From assembly GCA_002049455.2 (NCBI GenBank), contig KV919133.1, forward strand, positions 1-64,000: a stretch of DNA of 64,000 nucleotides. The letters run 5' to 3'. Origin of the DNA: Porphyra umbilicalis. Lineage: Eukaryota > Rhodophyta > Bangiophyceae > Bangiales > Bangiaceae. Under the pieces are notes generated by a model. The model made no database searches. It was given only the letters and a program-made list of their open reading frames with translations, and was not told the origin of the DNA. A program made the translations under genes and the position numbers. Shown piece after piece: positions 11,036 to 22,096 of the stretch (position 1 is its first letter; the number at the start of each line of letters is the position of its first letter).

Positions 11036-11817
11036 ATCGTCATGTCATGACTTTTTCCAATCGAGACCTCATCGAGGCCTCATTTGCGATGAGGTTGGCA
11101 TCGCTCAGGATATGATTTCCTGCAGGGTTTCTCGATGGACATTGTTGGGGTTTGCGATGGGCTGAATTGGGTGGCCACAAGCGCCCAGACCGTCGACCTA
11201 TAGGATGCGTGGAAGAGCAGTTACTTTCGCTGAGTTGATTTGAGAAACTCCTACGAACTAAACTAAATACAATGGGACGACCACCGTCGTCCCGCCACCT
11301 CCTTCGACATCTTGCCGGTCTGTGACTCCTGGCCGAGCTCGAGCTTGGGCGAACTGAAGTGGAGTCAATGTGTGGAGCGTGCGCGCGGGCGAATAACGTC
11401 TGCATACAGAATGTTCGAGACAATGACTGTGCTTTCAATGGGTTTTTCGCTCTCTCATCGACGTGCGACTGTCTCTATGTACAAATCTGCGGTTGATGCT
11501 ATCGGCCCGACGAGCTGTTGCAGACGCCAAGTCAGATGCCGCCGGGGATGCTTCTTGCGAAGAAGACGTGGTCACGACGACGGTGAGACGAAGAACTTGT
11601 AATGCTAAGTTCATCATCATTCGTGCAAGAATGCTTGGATTTTCTATTGACAGAACGTTGGTCGACACGTCAAGACACTTCGGAATCAACTGCCCAATCA
11701 GGATGGCTGCATCTAGTTTAATGACAGAACAGTCAGACCCTCGAAAGTTGACAGGACCTCATCGCGTCGATGACTTCGATGGGATGACCGATGGACAGGA
11801 AAAAGCCCATCGACGGT
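11036..11817. mobile_element. ~782-bp terminal-inverted-repeat element, copy 1
   Basis: The left end reads ATCGTC, eight variable bases, then ACTTTTTCC. The right end, read inverted, shows CGTCG..TGGG.CTTTTTCC. The second copy at 26299-27082 has the same end design and nearly the same length (784 bp). Both copies carry clusters of TCGATG/CATCGA words near the ends and a shared internal GGTTTC.CGATGGACAT. No transposase is seen, so the element is presumably non-autonomous. No target duplication is clear. A further left-end-like word (TCTTTTTTCGCCCATCGAA) begins right after the right end, suggesting a nested or partial third copy. Confidence 0.55.
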
Positions 11818-12539
11818 CTTTTTTCGCCCATCGAACGTCTATCGAGAGCTCGATGGGTCCGCGATGGGAGAATGTCCAGAGCGGACGATCTCAGCGGCCG
11901 CCGCGTCGTCAGGGCCTCCACAGGGCTGACGCGGGCGTTCGATTCACGGCACGCTCCACTGACGTCGGTGCGTCGTACCACCGCCTACGCTGCTTGCCGG
12001 GCTGCGCCGCGCGCCGGCGAGCCGTGTCAACGGTCCGCCTCGGTCGGTTACGCGGCGCCAATGAGGCCGACGTAGCGGCGTGTGGGACGGGCGATTTGTC
12101 CGGCCCGACCCCGTGATCAGCGGTCCAGCCACGGTGCCCTATACGCATCGGGTCTGTGAAAGAAGGGCGTGAGGGGCCTGCCTAGATTTTTGGTGGCGCG
12201 CCGCGGCACGCCTCACACAGAACCGCGGTCGTTGGCAAGCAGCCGTCTCGAGGCGATGTCCGAGGCCTGCGCCCTGGGCGCACGGCCGACGCGACTCACA
12301 CAACGGTCGGTCGGCCGCCAGCCAAGCGCGGTGCGCGTGCGCGCAATTCTGTGTTCCGCTCCCACAGCTCGCGCATAAAAGAGGCGGCAGACGGGGTGCG
12401 GTAGCTGCTGCATGATCCATCGCCTGCAACCCCCAGCACCGGTGACAGCCAGCTGCCTTGACGGCCTTGCTTTGCCCCGCCCGCACTGCGCGGCTATCCC
12501 CCGCCCCCCCGACCCCCGCCCGCACCCGCGCGGTTTGCA
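11818..12539. other. 5' flank of subtilisin-like gene
   Basis: No gene is seen. The last 60 bp before the ATG at 12540 contain C-runs on the coding strand (CCCCCGCCCCCCCGACCCCC), like the upstream regions of several other genes in the window. Partial CATCGA-rich element sequence occupies 11818-11880. Confidence 0.4.
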
Positions 12540-13973
12540 ATGGCGCGCTTCGCGGCCACCGCCCTCGCGGCGGTCACCGTCGCGGCGGTGGCCGCGGTGG
12601 CCACCGCGGTCCCTACCGATGGAGGCGTCGACATGGCCTCCACCGAGCGCATGGTCGCGTCCCTGCGCGACTCGGTTGTCATCACGCTCGCGTCCGACTG
12701 CGTCGGCGCTTGCCAGAACCGCGTCTCGGCGGCGCTGACCGCCCGCGGCTGCACGTCGGTGGAGATGCTGCCGACGCTGCGGATGGTCAACGCCGTGTGC
12801 CCTCCGGTCGACGGGGCGTCCGCCGAGGACGTCCCTGCCGCCATCCCGGGCGTCCTCGAGGTCGGCCCCGACGAGCTCGTCGGCGGCGACGCGTGGGACG
12901 AGGAGGATCGGGAGGGGGACATTGTGATCCCCATCCGGGACCAGGCCGGGAAGCCCTACTTTTGGGGCCTCGACCGCGTGAACCAGCGCACCCTGCCGCT
13001 CGACAATCAGGTTGGGGCGTCGTGCTACCCCAACCAGGGCAGCGGTGTGGATGTCTTCGTCGTGGACTCGGGGTGCATGCCGTCCCACCCCGAGTTTCAG
13101 GGCGTCAGCATCCGCACGATGGCGCTCCCGACGTCGCCCTTTGACGTGGCGGGCATTGATGATCGCGGCCACGGCTCGCATGTGGCCGGCACCGTCGCTG
13201 GCTGGCGGACGGGGGTGGCGCCCAAGGCGCGCATTACGTGCATCAAGGTGCTCAACTCCGAGGGCCATGGCAAGGGCTCCCACGTGTCGGCGGGCTTTGA
13301 GTACGCCGCCGCCTTCAAGGCCGCCAACCCCACCAGCAAGGTCATCATGCAGGCGTCGATCAGCGGGTCGGGCACGCACCATGACGCGATGGCCAAGCGG
13401 ATGAACGAGATTGGCGTCATTGGCACCGTCTCGGCCGGCAACAAGCACACGAGCGCGTGCAAGTACACGCCCGCCCGCTCCGAGGACGTCATCACCGTCG
13501 GCAACAGTGACCTCGACGACTCGATCTGGCGCAACTCCAACGTCGGCCGCTGTGTCGACCTCTTTGCACCCGGCCACAAGGTCCTGTCGGTCGACATCAA
13601 GGGCTCTCTCGTCACCAAGACGGGCACGAGCATGTCGGCGCCGCACGTGGCGGGCTTGGCCGCGCTGATCATGTCGCAGCACCCCCAGGGCGCCTCGCTG
13701 AGGATGAAGGACGTGCTCGCCATGCTCACCAAGAACGCGCCCATGGTTGGGCAGTACCCGATGGCGTGGGTGTCCCCATCCTGCAGCGGCGCGCCGCCGG
13801 CGCCCGCGCCTGTGCCCGCCCCGACGGTGCCCGCGCCGGGGCCGACGCCGCCAGTGTTCCCGACGCCGGTGGCGCCGGGCGTGCCGCCGATCACCAGGCC
13901 GCAGGGCATGTTCCTTGGGGGCATTCCCCCGCCTGGCTCGGCGGGGCCGCTGCAGATGCCACCGCAAATGTGA
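12540..13973 (+). CDS. Secreted subtilisin-like serine protease (S8, proteinase K type)
   Basis: This is a complete 477-residue open frame. It encodes an S8 family endopeptidase that hydrolyses peptide bonds with a Ser/His/Asp triad. Residues 1-24 are a hydrophobic, Ala/Val-rich signal peptide (MARFAATALAAVTVAAVAAV). A pro-region follows (about 40-130). The catalytic domain then has WGLDRVNQ, Asp176 in FVVDSGC, His211 in DDRGHGSHVAGT, the oxyanion Asn301 in TVSAGNKH, and Ser364 in TGTSMSAPHVAG. This spacing is that of proteinase K relatives. After about residue 390 comes a Pro/Ala-rich tail with no fold that I recognise. All catalytic residues are present and no frame break occurs, so it should be active outside the cell or in the secretory route. 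A T8 tract lies about 30 bp after the stop. Confidence 0.95.
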   Translation: MARFAATALAAVTVAAVAAVATAVPTDGGVDMASTERMVASLRDSVVITLASDCVGACQNRVSAALTARGCTSVEMLPTLRMVNAVCPPVDGASAEDVPAAIPGVLEVGPDELVGGDAWDEEDREGDIVIPIRDQAGKPYFWGLDRVNQRTLPLDNQVGASCYPNQGSGVDVFVVDSGCMPSHPEFQGVSIRTMALPTSPFDVAGIDDRGHGSHVAGTVAGWRTGVAPKARITCIKVLNSEGHGKGSHVSAGFEYAAAFKAANPTSKVIMQASISGSGTHHDAMAKRMNEIGVIGTVSAGNKHTSACKYTPARSEDVITVGNSDLDDSIWRNSNVGRCVDLFAPGHKVLSVDIKGSLVTKTGTSMSAPHVAGLAALIMSQHPQGASLRMKDVLAMLTKNAPMVGQYPMAWVSPSCSGAPPAPAPVPAPTVPAPGPTPPVFPTPVAPGVPPITRPQGMFLGGIPPPGSAGPLQMPPQM

Positions 13974-16642
13974 GAAGGGGCGCGGCTTCCGCACCCCTAG
14001 GTGTTTTTTTTCGATCCATCGGCTGCGCTCGACGGATACCTTGCAGACGCCACTAAAATGGGCGCCAAGCGTCACCCCCCCGTCGCCATTTGCGGAGCGG
14101 GCCATGAAAAAATCGATGCGTGTGCCGGACCGACCTGCACTGGGGGTCCACACGGACTCTGGGAGACACGCCCTGAACGCGCCACGGCGTCTGCCGTCTG
14201 CGCCGCGACCCGATGGTCGCCGGGCGAGCCGGCGCAGCCCCGTGCCGCCGCCCGCCGCGCAGGCGACACCCGCGCGCGTGCAAGCAGCGTCCGCCAACCC
14301 ACCCCCGCGCTGTGCTCCGTAAGTGGGGTAGAACCACAATGGCTGTTTTGGGTGTTATGGACCCTGCATTTTCTTGCGGAACCCTCCTGATGAGCCATCA
14401 GATGATGGTTTTCCCCGCAATATTTTGTGCAGAGGTTTCGGGCGGCCTTTGGCGAGAGCCCTTTGTACCGTTGCAACCGCCATCACATCACGAGTGTGGG
14501 TACGGTGTGTCTAGATGCCAGCGAGCGCCCAAAGTGCGCTTCACAAAGCGTTGCGCCATGGCCGCATTGTGGGTCCGGTGAGAGACGCAAGAGCTGCAAC
14601 CTTTTGTGGCGTACTGTACACGGCCAGGGCCTGGGGAAAATCTCCCGCAGTAAGCCGTATCGCCAGGGCACCCCCCCCCCCGTGAAGGCCCCCGCTTTCA
14701 AGGAGGATGTCTCCAGCATGGAGGATTGTACCATTCAACCTCGAAGAGAGCTTTCATTGGCTAGTCACCTGCATCTGCTCTTCCATTGGCTTGTTCATGG
14801 CTGTCAGGGAGTTCCCGTTTCGGAGATATCTCTCACTTACATGCCATAGCTCTGCCCACATGCATTGCAACAGACTTTGGTGGTCCAAACCCACAATGTG
14901 GACCACAATCCCACAATGTGGGAACGCCCCACAACGCCGTTCCGCAGGACAAACTGGGTTTGTGGTCCTACTGGGAGGTTGCCTATCATCTGACCTTTTA
15001 AGAACAAACAAACACAGAGAAATAGAGCGTGGAGGAGCCATAGCGCAAGAGATATATTTTTATCAAACTGATGATGTAGCAGAATATATTCTGTTGATGA
15101 AAACGTTGCCTGACCTCTGTTTTTTTTTCTTTTATTGCGGCATTGTGTCTCTCCTATAGGCCTGATATCGGGCGGATCGGTGCCCAACATCTGATCTGTA
15201 AGCACCCGTTTCTGACCCCGTCAGGGCACATTTCCTTGTGCGGATCATCATCTTTGGGTCTCCTGCCCAACCTCATCCGACTGGAGGCCATCCAGCTTGC
15301 AGGGTTGCGCCCATCGTAGCACGTGGTGGCCTTCCTGCTACAAAAAAAAACACACCACAAAGTGGCAGGCGGCTCGCTGCGCTTGTAAATGGTATCTTGA
15401 GTGGATGCTTTTCTTTCAGTAGTCCGTCTACCGGCCCCACACCGCCCGCCTCCCCCCCCCCCTCCACCGCCCATCGACAAAAAGCTGGTGCCTTCCTTTT
15501 TTTGGGGTCACTGAGGGTGCACAGAAACCCTCCACTGTCAAAGAAGACCTCTCCTGGATAAAGGCACAATTCGCCAGGCTCCAGGGACTCGATATCGACT
15601 CCAGTTGCCACTCCCCTGGTGGGATTGCCACCCGATGATGCATAGTGAAGGACGTGCAGTTTCTTGGTCCTTCAGGCAAATTATCTCGTACCTTCACACA
15701 GGATCGGAATGTGCCCCTGTTTGGCCTATGCTCAGCCCTAGATGCCAGGCCTGCTTCACTCAGTCGTCTGGACGGCGCATACTCTAGCTTTCTGCCCCTT
15801 CTTTCCGTTGACTTGGTCACAAGCAGGCAGAAAGGTGGCTCAGGGAGCTGCAATCGGCTGCTTACAGCCAGATCAGTCTTTCGGCACCCGGTCAGTCATT
15901 GGGCAACCTCCCGGTATGTACCCCGCGGATAAGGAGCACAGCGCCGCTGTCGACCGTGGGTGGCGCTGCCGCGGCGGCCGCCGCCCCCCCGTCGCGACCA
16001 CCCCCGCGGCACGACCGCCATCCACCTCGACCGACCGCCGCCGGCGCCGCCGACGGCGCCCACCGGGGGGACGCGGCGGGCGGTCGGGCGCGGGGCAAAC
16101 GGCGGCGTGGCGCCCCGCGCCCGCCGCGGCGGTGGCGGTGACACTGGCGGCCGACCGGGGGGGGGCCCCCCTGCGTCTGCCGCCCGGGGCGGTCGCCCGC
16201 GGTGCAAGGAGGGGGCGGGGGCCCCCGCCCCCCCTCCCGGGAGGGGACCCCCGCCGCTGCGCGCGCGGCTCCGCGCCGCAACCGGCCGCGGCGGCGGAGC
16301 GGGCGACGGGCGCGACGGGCGCGGGGCGCGGCGCGGGCAGCGGAGCGCACCCCAAAAAAAAGGTGCGCCCGTGCGACGCGCGCGGGGGGGCGGGATCCGT
16401 CTCCCCCCGCGTGCGGTGTTGGCAAGACCATGGGCGCCCACGCTGTGAGGGCGCGGCTGCTGCGCGACCGGTCGGCTGCGCACGGCACAGCGGTTCATCG
16501 CCGCCACGGCGGTACCACACAAGCGTTTTGGTCAAGACCCCGCCCCCACGCGCCCGTTTGCCGCCCCCCCCCCCCCCGCGCCACCCACCCGCCGCCCTCC
16601 GCCTCGTTCCCCCGGGCAACCCCCCCCCCCCCCCCCACGCGC
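13974..16642. other. 2.7-kb stretch without a supported gene
   Basis: From 14.3 to 15.9 kb the sequence is less GC-rich and looks like decayed mobile DNA, but no domain is recognisable. CCCACAATGTGG occurs twice as a direct repeat at about 14891-14923, separated by nine bases. From 15.95 kb onward it is GC-saturated low-complexity sequence, which on the minus strand is the 3' flank of the PAK-like kinase. An A8 run at about 16352-16359 would be a T-tract on that strand. Confidence 0.35.
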
Positions 16643-18658
16643 TCAAAAGGGTGTCACTCCCCCCCACGTCCCCCCCCCCCCCCCCCTCCGCCACCGCCGG
16701 CGCCTCGGCCGCCCGCGCGTCGCGCACGTACCGAAAGAGGGCGGCGACTTCGGCGCGCGGGTAGGCGGCGCGCAAAAACGGGTGCGCCGCGAGCTCCCCG
16801 ACGCCCGCCCGCGCCGCCGGGTCGGCCTGCAGGCAGCGGGCGACAAAGTTGCCAAACTCGGGGCTCCACCGCCCCGCGTGGCGCAGCCGCGGCGGCGGCG
16901 ACGTGCTGATCGTGAGCATCGCCGCGAGCGGCTCCTGCGCCATGTGGGGGGGGGACCACTCGGCCGCCTCAATGGCAAGGATGCCGAGCGACCAAACGTC
17001 CGCCGCGTAGGCATAGGGGCTCCCCCGGATGAGCTCGGGGGCCATCCGTGCGCGCGGGGGGGGGGGGGGGGTGCCCACACAAGCAGCCGACCATGATGCC
17101 GGTGGGAATACAAGAGGAGCGACGGCCAGAGCAAGAGCAGAAAAAAAAGGGTAAAGCGGGAGGGGCCAGCGTCGAGGTTAGTCCGTGCGCTCTGGCGGTG
17201 GGGCGCACCCCCCCCCCCCCTTGTTCACAGCGCAGCGCGTGCCTCCCTCCTCCTCCGCTCCCCCCCCCCCCCCCCCCCTTTCAAGCGGCGGCAGGAAAAC
17301 CAAACGTATAAAATGGGGTGCCGACGACGCTGCTCCGCACCCGCCGCTCGTCGGTGAGCTCGACGCAAAAGCCATAGTCGGCGACGCGGACCCCCCCCCC
17401 CCGTCGAGGAGCAGGTTGTCGCTCTTCAAATCCCGGTGCAGCCGCCGCCCCGCGTGCAGCGCGCCGAGCCCCGCCACCGCCGCGGCGAGGACGTACGCAA
17501 TGTGCCCCTCCTCGAGCAGCAGCCGCCGGCGCTGGAGGTACCCAAGCACGTCCGTGAGGCACCCCGCGTCCATCCACTGCATGCCCATCCACACGCCCCC
17601 GCGCCACGCGTACGCTTCGGAGCCCGACACGACGTGCGGGTGGTCCAGGGCGCCGAGCGCGGCCGCCTCGGACGCAACCGCCGCCGCCTCGACGGGCGTC
17701 GACGGGTGCACGGCTTTGAGGGCAACGACCGTCGGCGCGCCCGCCGACGGCGTCCGCCGGACGGCGCGGTAGACTTTGCCGCTCGCGCCCGCGCCGACTT
17801 GCGTCAAGTCAAAGACGGTCCGGGGGTCCGCGTGGATGTACCGCACGGGGGGGGGGGGGGGGGGGGGCACCGCCCGCGGGGGGGGGGGGAGGACCCCCTT
17901 GCTGCCACCCGCCACCGCGTCGCCGCCGCTGCCACCGTCGGTGCCGTCCCCAGCCGCCGCCGCCGCCGTCGCCGCCGCCGCCGCCGCCGCCGCGGCGGCC
18001 GACCGCGCTTGCGCGGGCGTCACCTCCCCCAACACGGTGCGGGGCGGGTCGGCGGCGACGGCGCCCTCCCCACCCGGCGGCGCGAGGCCTTCCGTGTAGG
18101 TGCGCCACACGGCGCGGGCGACGCCCCCCCCCCCCCCGTGACGGGCACCCCCGACGCGCGCGCGGCGGCAATGACCGACGGCGCCAGCGGCGCGTCGCCG
18201 ACCCCCCCAATGGACCCCCCGTCGCCCCCGTGCGCCGTGTGCGTCACGGCGAGGGGGAAGGACACGTCCACGGGCGCCGTCGCCGCGGGGGGCGTCGGCC
18301 GCAGCCGCCCGCCGGCGGCGGGGGGGCCCTTGCACCCGCCGCCCCCCCACCGGCCCGAGCGGGGGGACACGGAGCCGCCGCCGCCGCCGCCGCCGCGCGG
18401 GGGCGTGAGCGACCGCAGGGAGCGGGGGGAGGGGAAGCCCCGCCGCGTGGGGGAGGGGGAGGAGCCCCGGCCCCCGCCGCACGCGGCCGGGGGGGGGCGC
18501 GGCGGCGACCCGCCGCCGCCGCCGCCGTCGCCGCCGCCGCCGTCGCCGCCGTCGCCGCCGTCGCCGCCGTCGGCCGGGGGGGGGCCCCCGCCCCCGTCGC
18601 CGGCGGGGGCGTCGCGCACGGGGGTGGACGCGCCGAGCAGCGCGCGTAGGCGGTCCAT
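16643..18658 (-). CDS. PAK-like (STE20 group) protein kinase with CRIB motif, two or more frame breaks
   Basis: The product phosphorylates Ser/Thr and should be regulated by a Rho/Rac/Cdc42-type GTPase. The start is ATG at 18658 (MDRLRALLGASTP). A disordered Gly/Pro region leads to a CRIB-like motif, VSFPLAVTHTAHGGD, compared with the consensus I-S-x-P...H-x-x-H-x-G, then an autoinhibitory-like helix. The frame slips at the C14 run 18124-18137. The kinase domain then gives FDLTQVGAGASGKVYRAV (P-loop), VVALKAVH (ATP-binding Lys) and LHRDLKSDNLLLD (catalytic loop). A second slip occurs at the C12 run 17391-17402. Next come VADYGF (DYG replacing DFG) and VVGTPFY. Exon 2 starts MAPELIRGSPYAYAADVWSL and includes EPLAAMLTISTSPPPRL, a PAK-family signature. 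The likely stop is at 16643, after one more slip in a C-run. Confidence 0.8.
17046..17305 (-). other. Probable intron in PAK-like kinase, acceptor not AG
   Basis: The protein must join GTPFY to MAPEL. A donor GTTTGG lies exactly after the Tyr codon at 17305, and a pyrimidine-rich tract precedes exon 2. The base pair directly before the ATG of exon 2 is GG rather than AG (17047-17046), and no AG occurs in the preceding ~100 bases. It is either a base error or a non-canonical splice site. Confidence 0.5.
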
Positions 18659-20608
18659 GGCCGCCCCGCGTCGTCGGTCGGCGGCGGGGGGGGGGGGGGA
18701 GGTGGGTGGGGGAGACAGCACCCCGCGCCGCGCCGCGGCGGTCGCGACGACCGGGGGATGGGGCGGGGGAGGGGCGGGGTGCAATCGCGACGACCGGGGG
18801 ATGGGGCGGGGGAGGGGCGGGGTGCAACACGGCACCACGGGGGAGGAGGAGCGCACCACGGGGCGCCGTGCCGCCGCCGTCTGACGCCGACAGCCGCGCG
18901 TCGATGGGGGCGCGCGGGGTGGCGGTGGTGGTGGTGGTCACGTCACCCCCACACGGCGCGCGCACGCCCGCGGCCGGCCGCGGCGCTCACCCGCGCCTTT
19001 GTACGGGCGACGGCGGGCGGGCGGGGAGGCGGCGGCGCCACGCGCCGCGCCACGCGCCGCCGCCACGCGGCCGCCAACATCCGCCACGTCATGGCCGCGT
19101 CGGGGGGCGCCACCGACGGGCGCCCGTGGAGCGGCCGTGGCGCCGGCGGGCGGCGGCGGGCGGCGGCGGTGCCAAGCGGCACGCCGCCGACCCGCCGACG
19201 GGGACGCCGACGTGCACGCGCGGGGGCACGGGCGCGCCCGACGCTGGACGGGTGAAACGGCTGTGTACACGTGTGCTCATTTCCCCATCTCGAAACAACC
19301 CAATGCCCCGCGCGGGCGTCCACAGGCTAGGGGAGACGGACCATCCATGTAGTGGATCCAGTACGTACAAAGTCCCGCACTGGAGTCACTTGAGGTTCAA
19401 GTGGCTTTGGTTTGTGGCAAAAGTCCCCTGGCCTTTAGGACAGGGTACTATCCAACATGCGCATAGGGGCCCCCATTCTAAGTTTTTTCCGAGCTAGTGC
19501 ACGTTGCGGGAGTACTTGCGAAAAAGCGGGGTGCACGCGGAGAGACCTCGTACGGCTCGGGCGGACGTCGCCGTACGTTGAGTCCGACATGGTTAGAAGC
19601 GTCAACTTGCACACTATCCGTACATGTATTTTTGCACGATGGCCGTACGTTGGGCGTTTGTGAGGTCCAGCCATGTAGAAAGAGGTTTTTTTTTTTCTCG
19701 TTCAGATGGCTTGAAACGGGGGGTCTGTGCTTCAGACGAGCTGGAAACGAGGATGCGTGCTGCATATGACCGCGTCGGGTGAGGAATTGAAGACGTAATT
19801 GGTGAAACATGCCCCTGAGATGCTCTGGACGGTGTTTTTGTTCTTCAAAATTTTGAACGCGCAGGAGAGGGCCAAGATCGGGGACGGCCGAGAGTCGTGG
19901 AATGTGGTGTGACCGTGGCGCGCAGTGACTGAAGCGGGCAGTCGCGAGTGGCGTGACGCAGCTGCCCGCGTGGTTCTGTGCGCGGACCTGTGACGAGGAG
20001 AGGGCGGCGTCGTGCGTGTGGCCCGTGCGAGGGGGTGGTGGTGTCGCGGTGGTGGATCCGGCCGTGCGGGATGTCGCACAACTGACCGCGCGGTACGTCG
20101 TGGGGGGAGGAGAACGGACAGGGGGGGTACGTTCGGGGGGCTGTGGAGGGGTTGAGGGGCCGTGGGGCTGGAGGGGGGGAGGGGTGAAGACGCCGCTGGC
20201 TAGCCGGTGGCAGCCCCTACGGCGGCGGCGGCGGACCCTGCGCCCGCGCCCCCTGCTGCGATAGGCTTGCTACTGGCAACAAGCCTAGCCATCATGGACG
20301 AGGGGGCGGGAGTGGCGTGGCGTTTGCCCCAGGGGGCGGGTGGACTGCGCGGTAGCGGCGGCGGAGGCGGACGTGGGTGTGAGGCCGGTGGGCTGGGGGG
20401 GGTGAGGCTGTCGGCGAGCCGTGCGTGGCTTGAGACTGTCGCAAGCACGGCGTCGCCTGGGTGGGGGGCCGGCGCGCTCCGGGGCGGACGGCTCTGCCGC
20501 GCGCGCCTGCCCGTGGACGCCCGCAATGACATAAAAATAAAAACCAATGCAGTGCATGAAAAATATAACCACGTGCCAAGTGAAGCGCGACGCGGCATGC
20601 TTCAAGTC
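18659..20608. other. Intergenic low-complexity and AT-richer island
   Basis: GC-saturated sequence runs to about 19.25 kb, including the direct repeat GACCGGGGGATGGGGCGGGG twice near 18749-18818. It is followed by less biased sequence from 19.25 to 20.0 kb with several CGTACGTTG words. No gene is supported. Confidence 0.35.
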
Positions 20609-20610
20609 TA

Positions 20611-20846
20611 TGGCGCGTCGCCAAAGAATGATCGGATCCGAGCAAGTTCCACAGCAAGTTGCAGCATGCTGTGACCGTGCTGTGACTGTGCTTTGAAATA
20701 AAATTGCATGCTGAGGGCTCCTGGATGGCTCTGTGGGAGGCAAGGACGATCACAGCAATTTTAAATTCTGTGCTGTGAGCTGCTGTGAACTGCTGTGACT
20801 TGCTGTGAGCGTTTCTCAGATCCGATCATTCGTTGGCGACGCGCCA
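20611..20846. mobile_element. 236-bp MITE with TA target duplication (Tc1/mariner or Stowaway-like)
   Basis: The element is bounded by TA on both sides (20609-20610 and 20847-20848). The left end TGGCGCGTCGCCAA matches the inverted right end exactly for 14 bases, and similarity continues for about 48 bases through GAATGATCGGATC. There is no coding capacity. TA duplications and short size point to a non-autonomous Tc1/mariner-type element mobilised in trans. A single related end lies at 9592-9645. Confidence 0.75.
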
Positions 20847-21235
20847 TAAATAATGCTCCAGAACTTACTCGTATAGATTGTCTTCGATCACAGAACAACT
20901 CCAGGCCAGGGTGTTTTCGCGTACGCGCTTTCAGTACATGACTGGAGTTGTCGTGCGTCTGAATGCAATGGGCGGTGCTGGCATGCCACGTTGTCAGCGA
21001 CGCCGTCGGCGTCCGACGCTTCCACCCGCCGCCGCCACCGCGTCCGCTCCCCGCGCCGCGACAGCGCCACAATGCCGACGCTCCCGGACCCGCCCGAGCC
21101 GCCAGACCCCCCCCTTCCCCCCGGCCACTCCCCACACCCGCCGCCCCCCCCCCGTCTATCCCCCCCCCCCCCCACCCCCCCCCCCGAGCAGCCGCCGGCG
21201 CCCCTCTTTCCCAGCGTGCACCCCCCCCCCCCCCC

Positions 21236-22042
21236 ATGGGTCTGCCGCCCTGGGCGCACGCCGCCGCCGGCGCCGCCGGCGGCCTCGCCGCCACCGCCGC
21301 GCTGCACCCCCTCGACACCCTCCGCACGCGGCGGCAGTCGCTGAACGCCCCCCCCACGCCCCTGCGCGCGCTCCTCGGGGCCCCCCGGGTGCTCTACCGG
21401 GGCATGGGCCCCTCCCTGGCGGGCGCGGGGCTCTCCTGGGGCGCCTACCTCTCCCTCTACGACCGCCTGCGGCGGGTGGAGGGGCTCCCGCCGGGCGCCG
21501 CGGCGGCGGCGGCGGGCGCGGGCGTGGCGCTCCTCACGACGCCCGTGTGGGTGGTCAAGACGCGCGTGCAGCTGGGGGGGGGGGGGCGGGGGGGGGGGGG
21601 GGGGGCCGCCGCCGTCGCCCGCCACGTGTGGGCGACGGAGGGGTGGGGGGGGCTGTACCGGGGGCTCGGCGCGAGCCTCCTCCTCGTCACCCACGGCGTC
21701 GTGCAGATGGGCGCGTACGAGGCGGTCAAGGGGTGGCTCCGCCCCGAGGGCGTCGCCGCCGCCGCCGCCGCGGGGGGGGGGGGGGGGGGGGGGTGTCCGT
21801 CCGCGACAGCCTCGTCGCCTCGACGCTGAGCAAGGTGGCGGCGAGCGTCGCCACCTACCCGCTCCAAGTCGTCCGCACGGCGATGCAGGAGGCCACCCGC
21901 GCACCGCCGTCGCCCGCCGCCGTCGGTGCGGGCGCCGCGCCCCCGCCGCCGCCGCCGCCGCCGCCGGTGGGCGCCCTGGCGGCGGCGGTGGTGGGCGTGC
22001 CGCGCCGTCACCGCGCGGGCGGCGGCGGCGGCGGCGGCGGCG

Positions 22043-22096
<54 letters not shown>

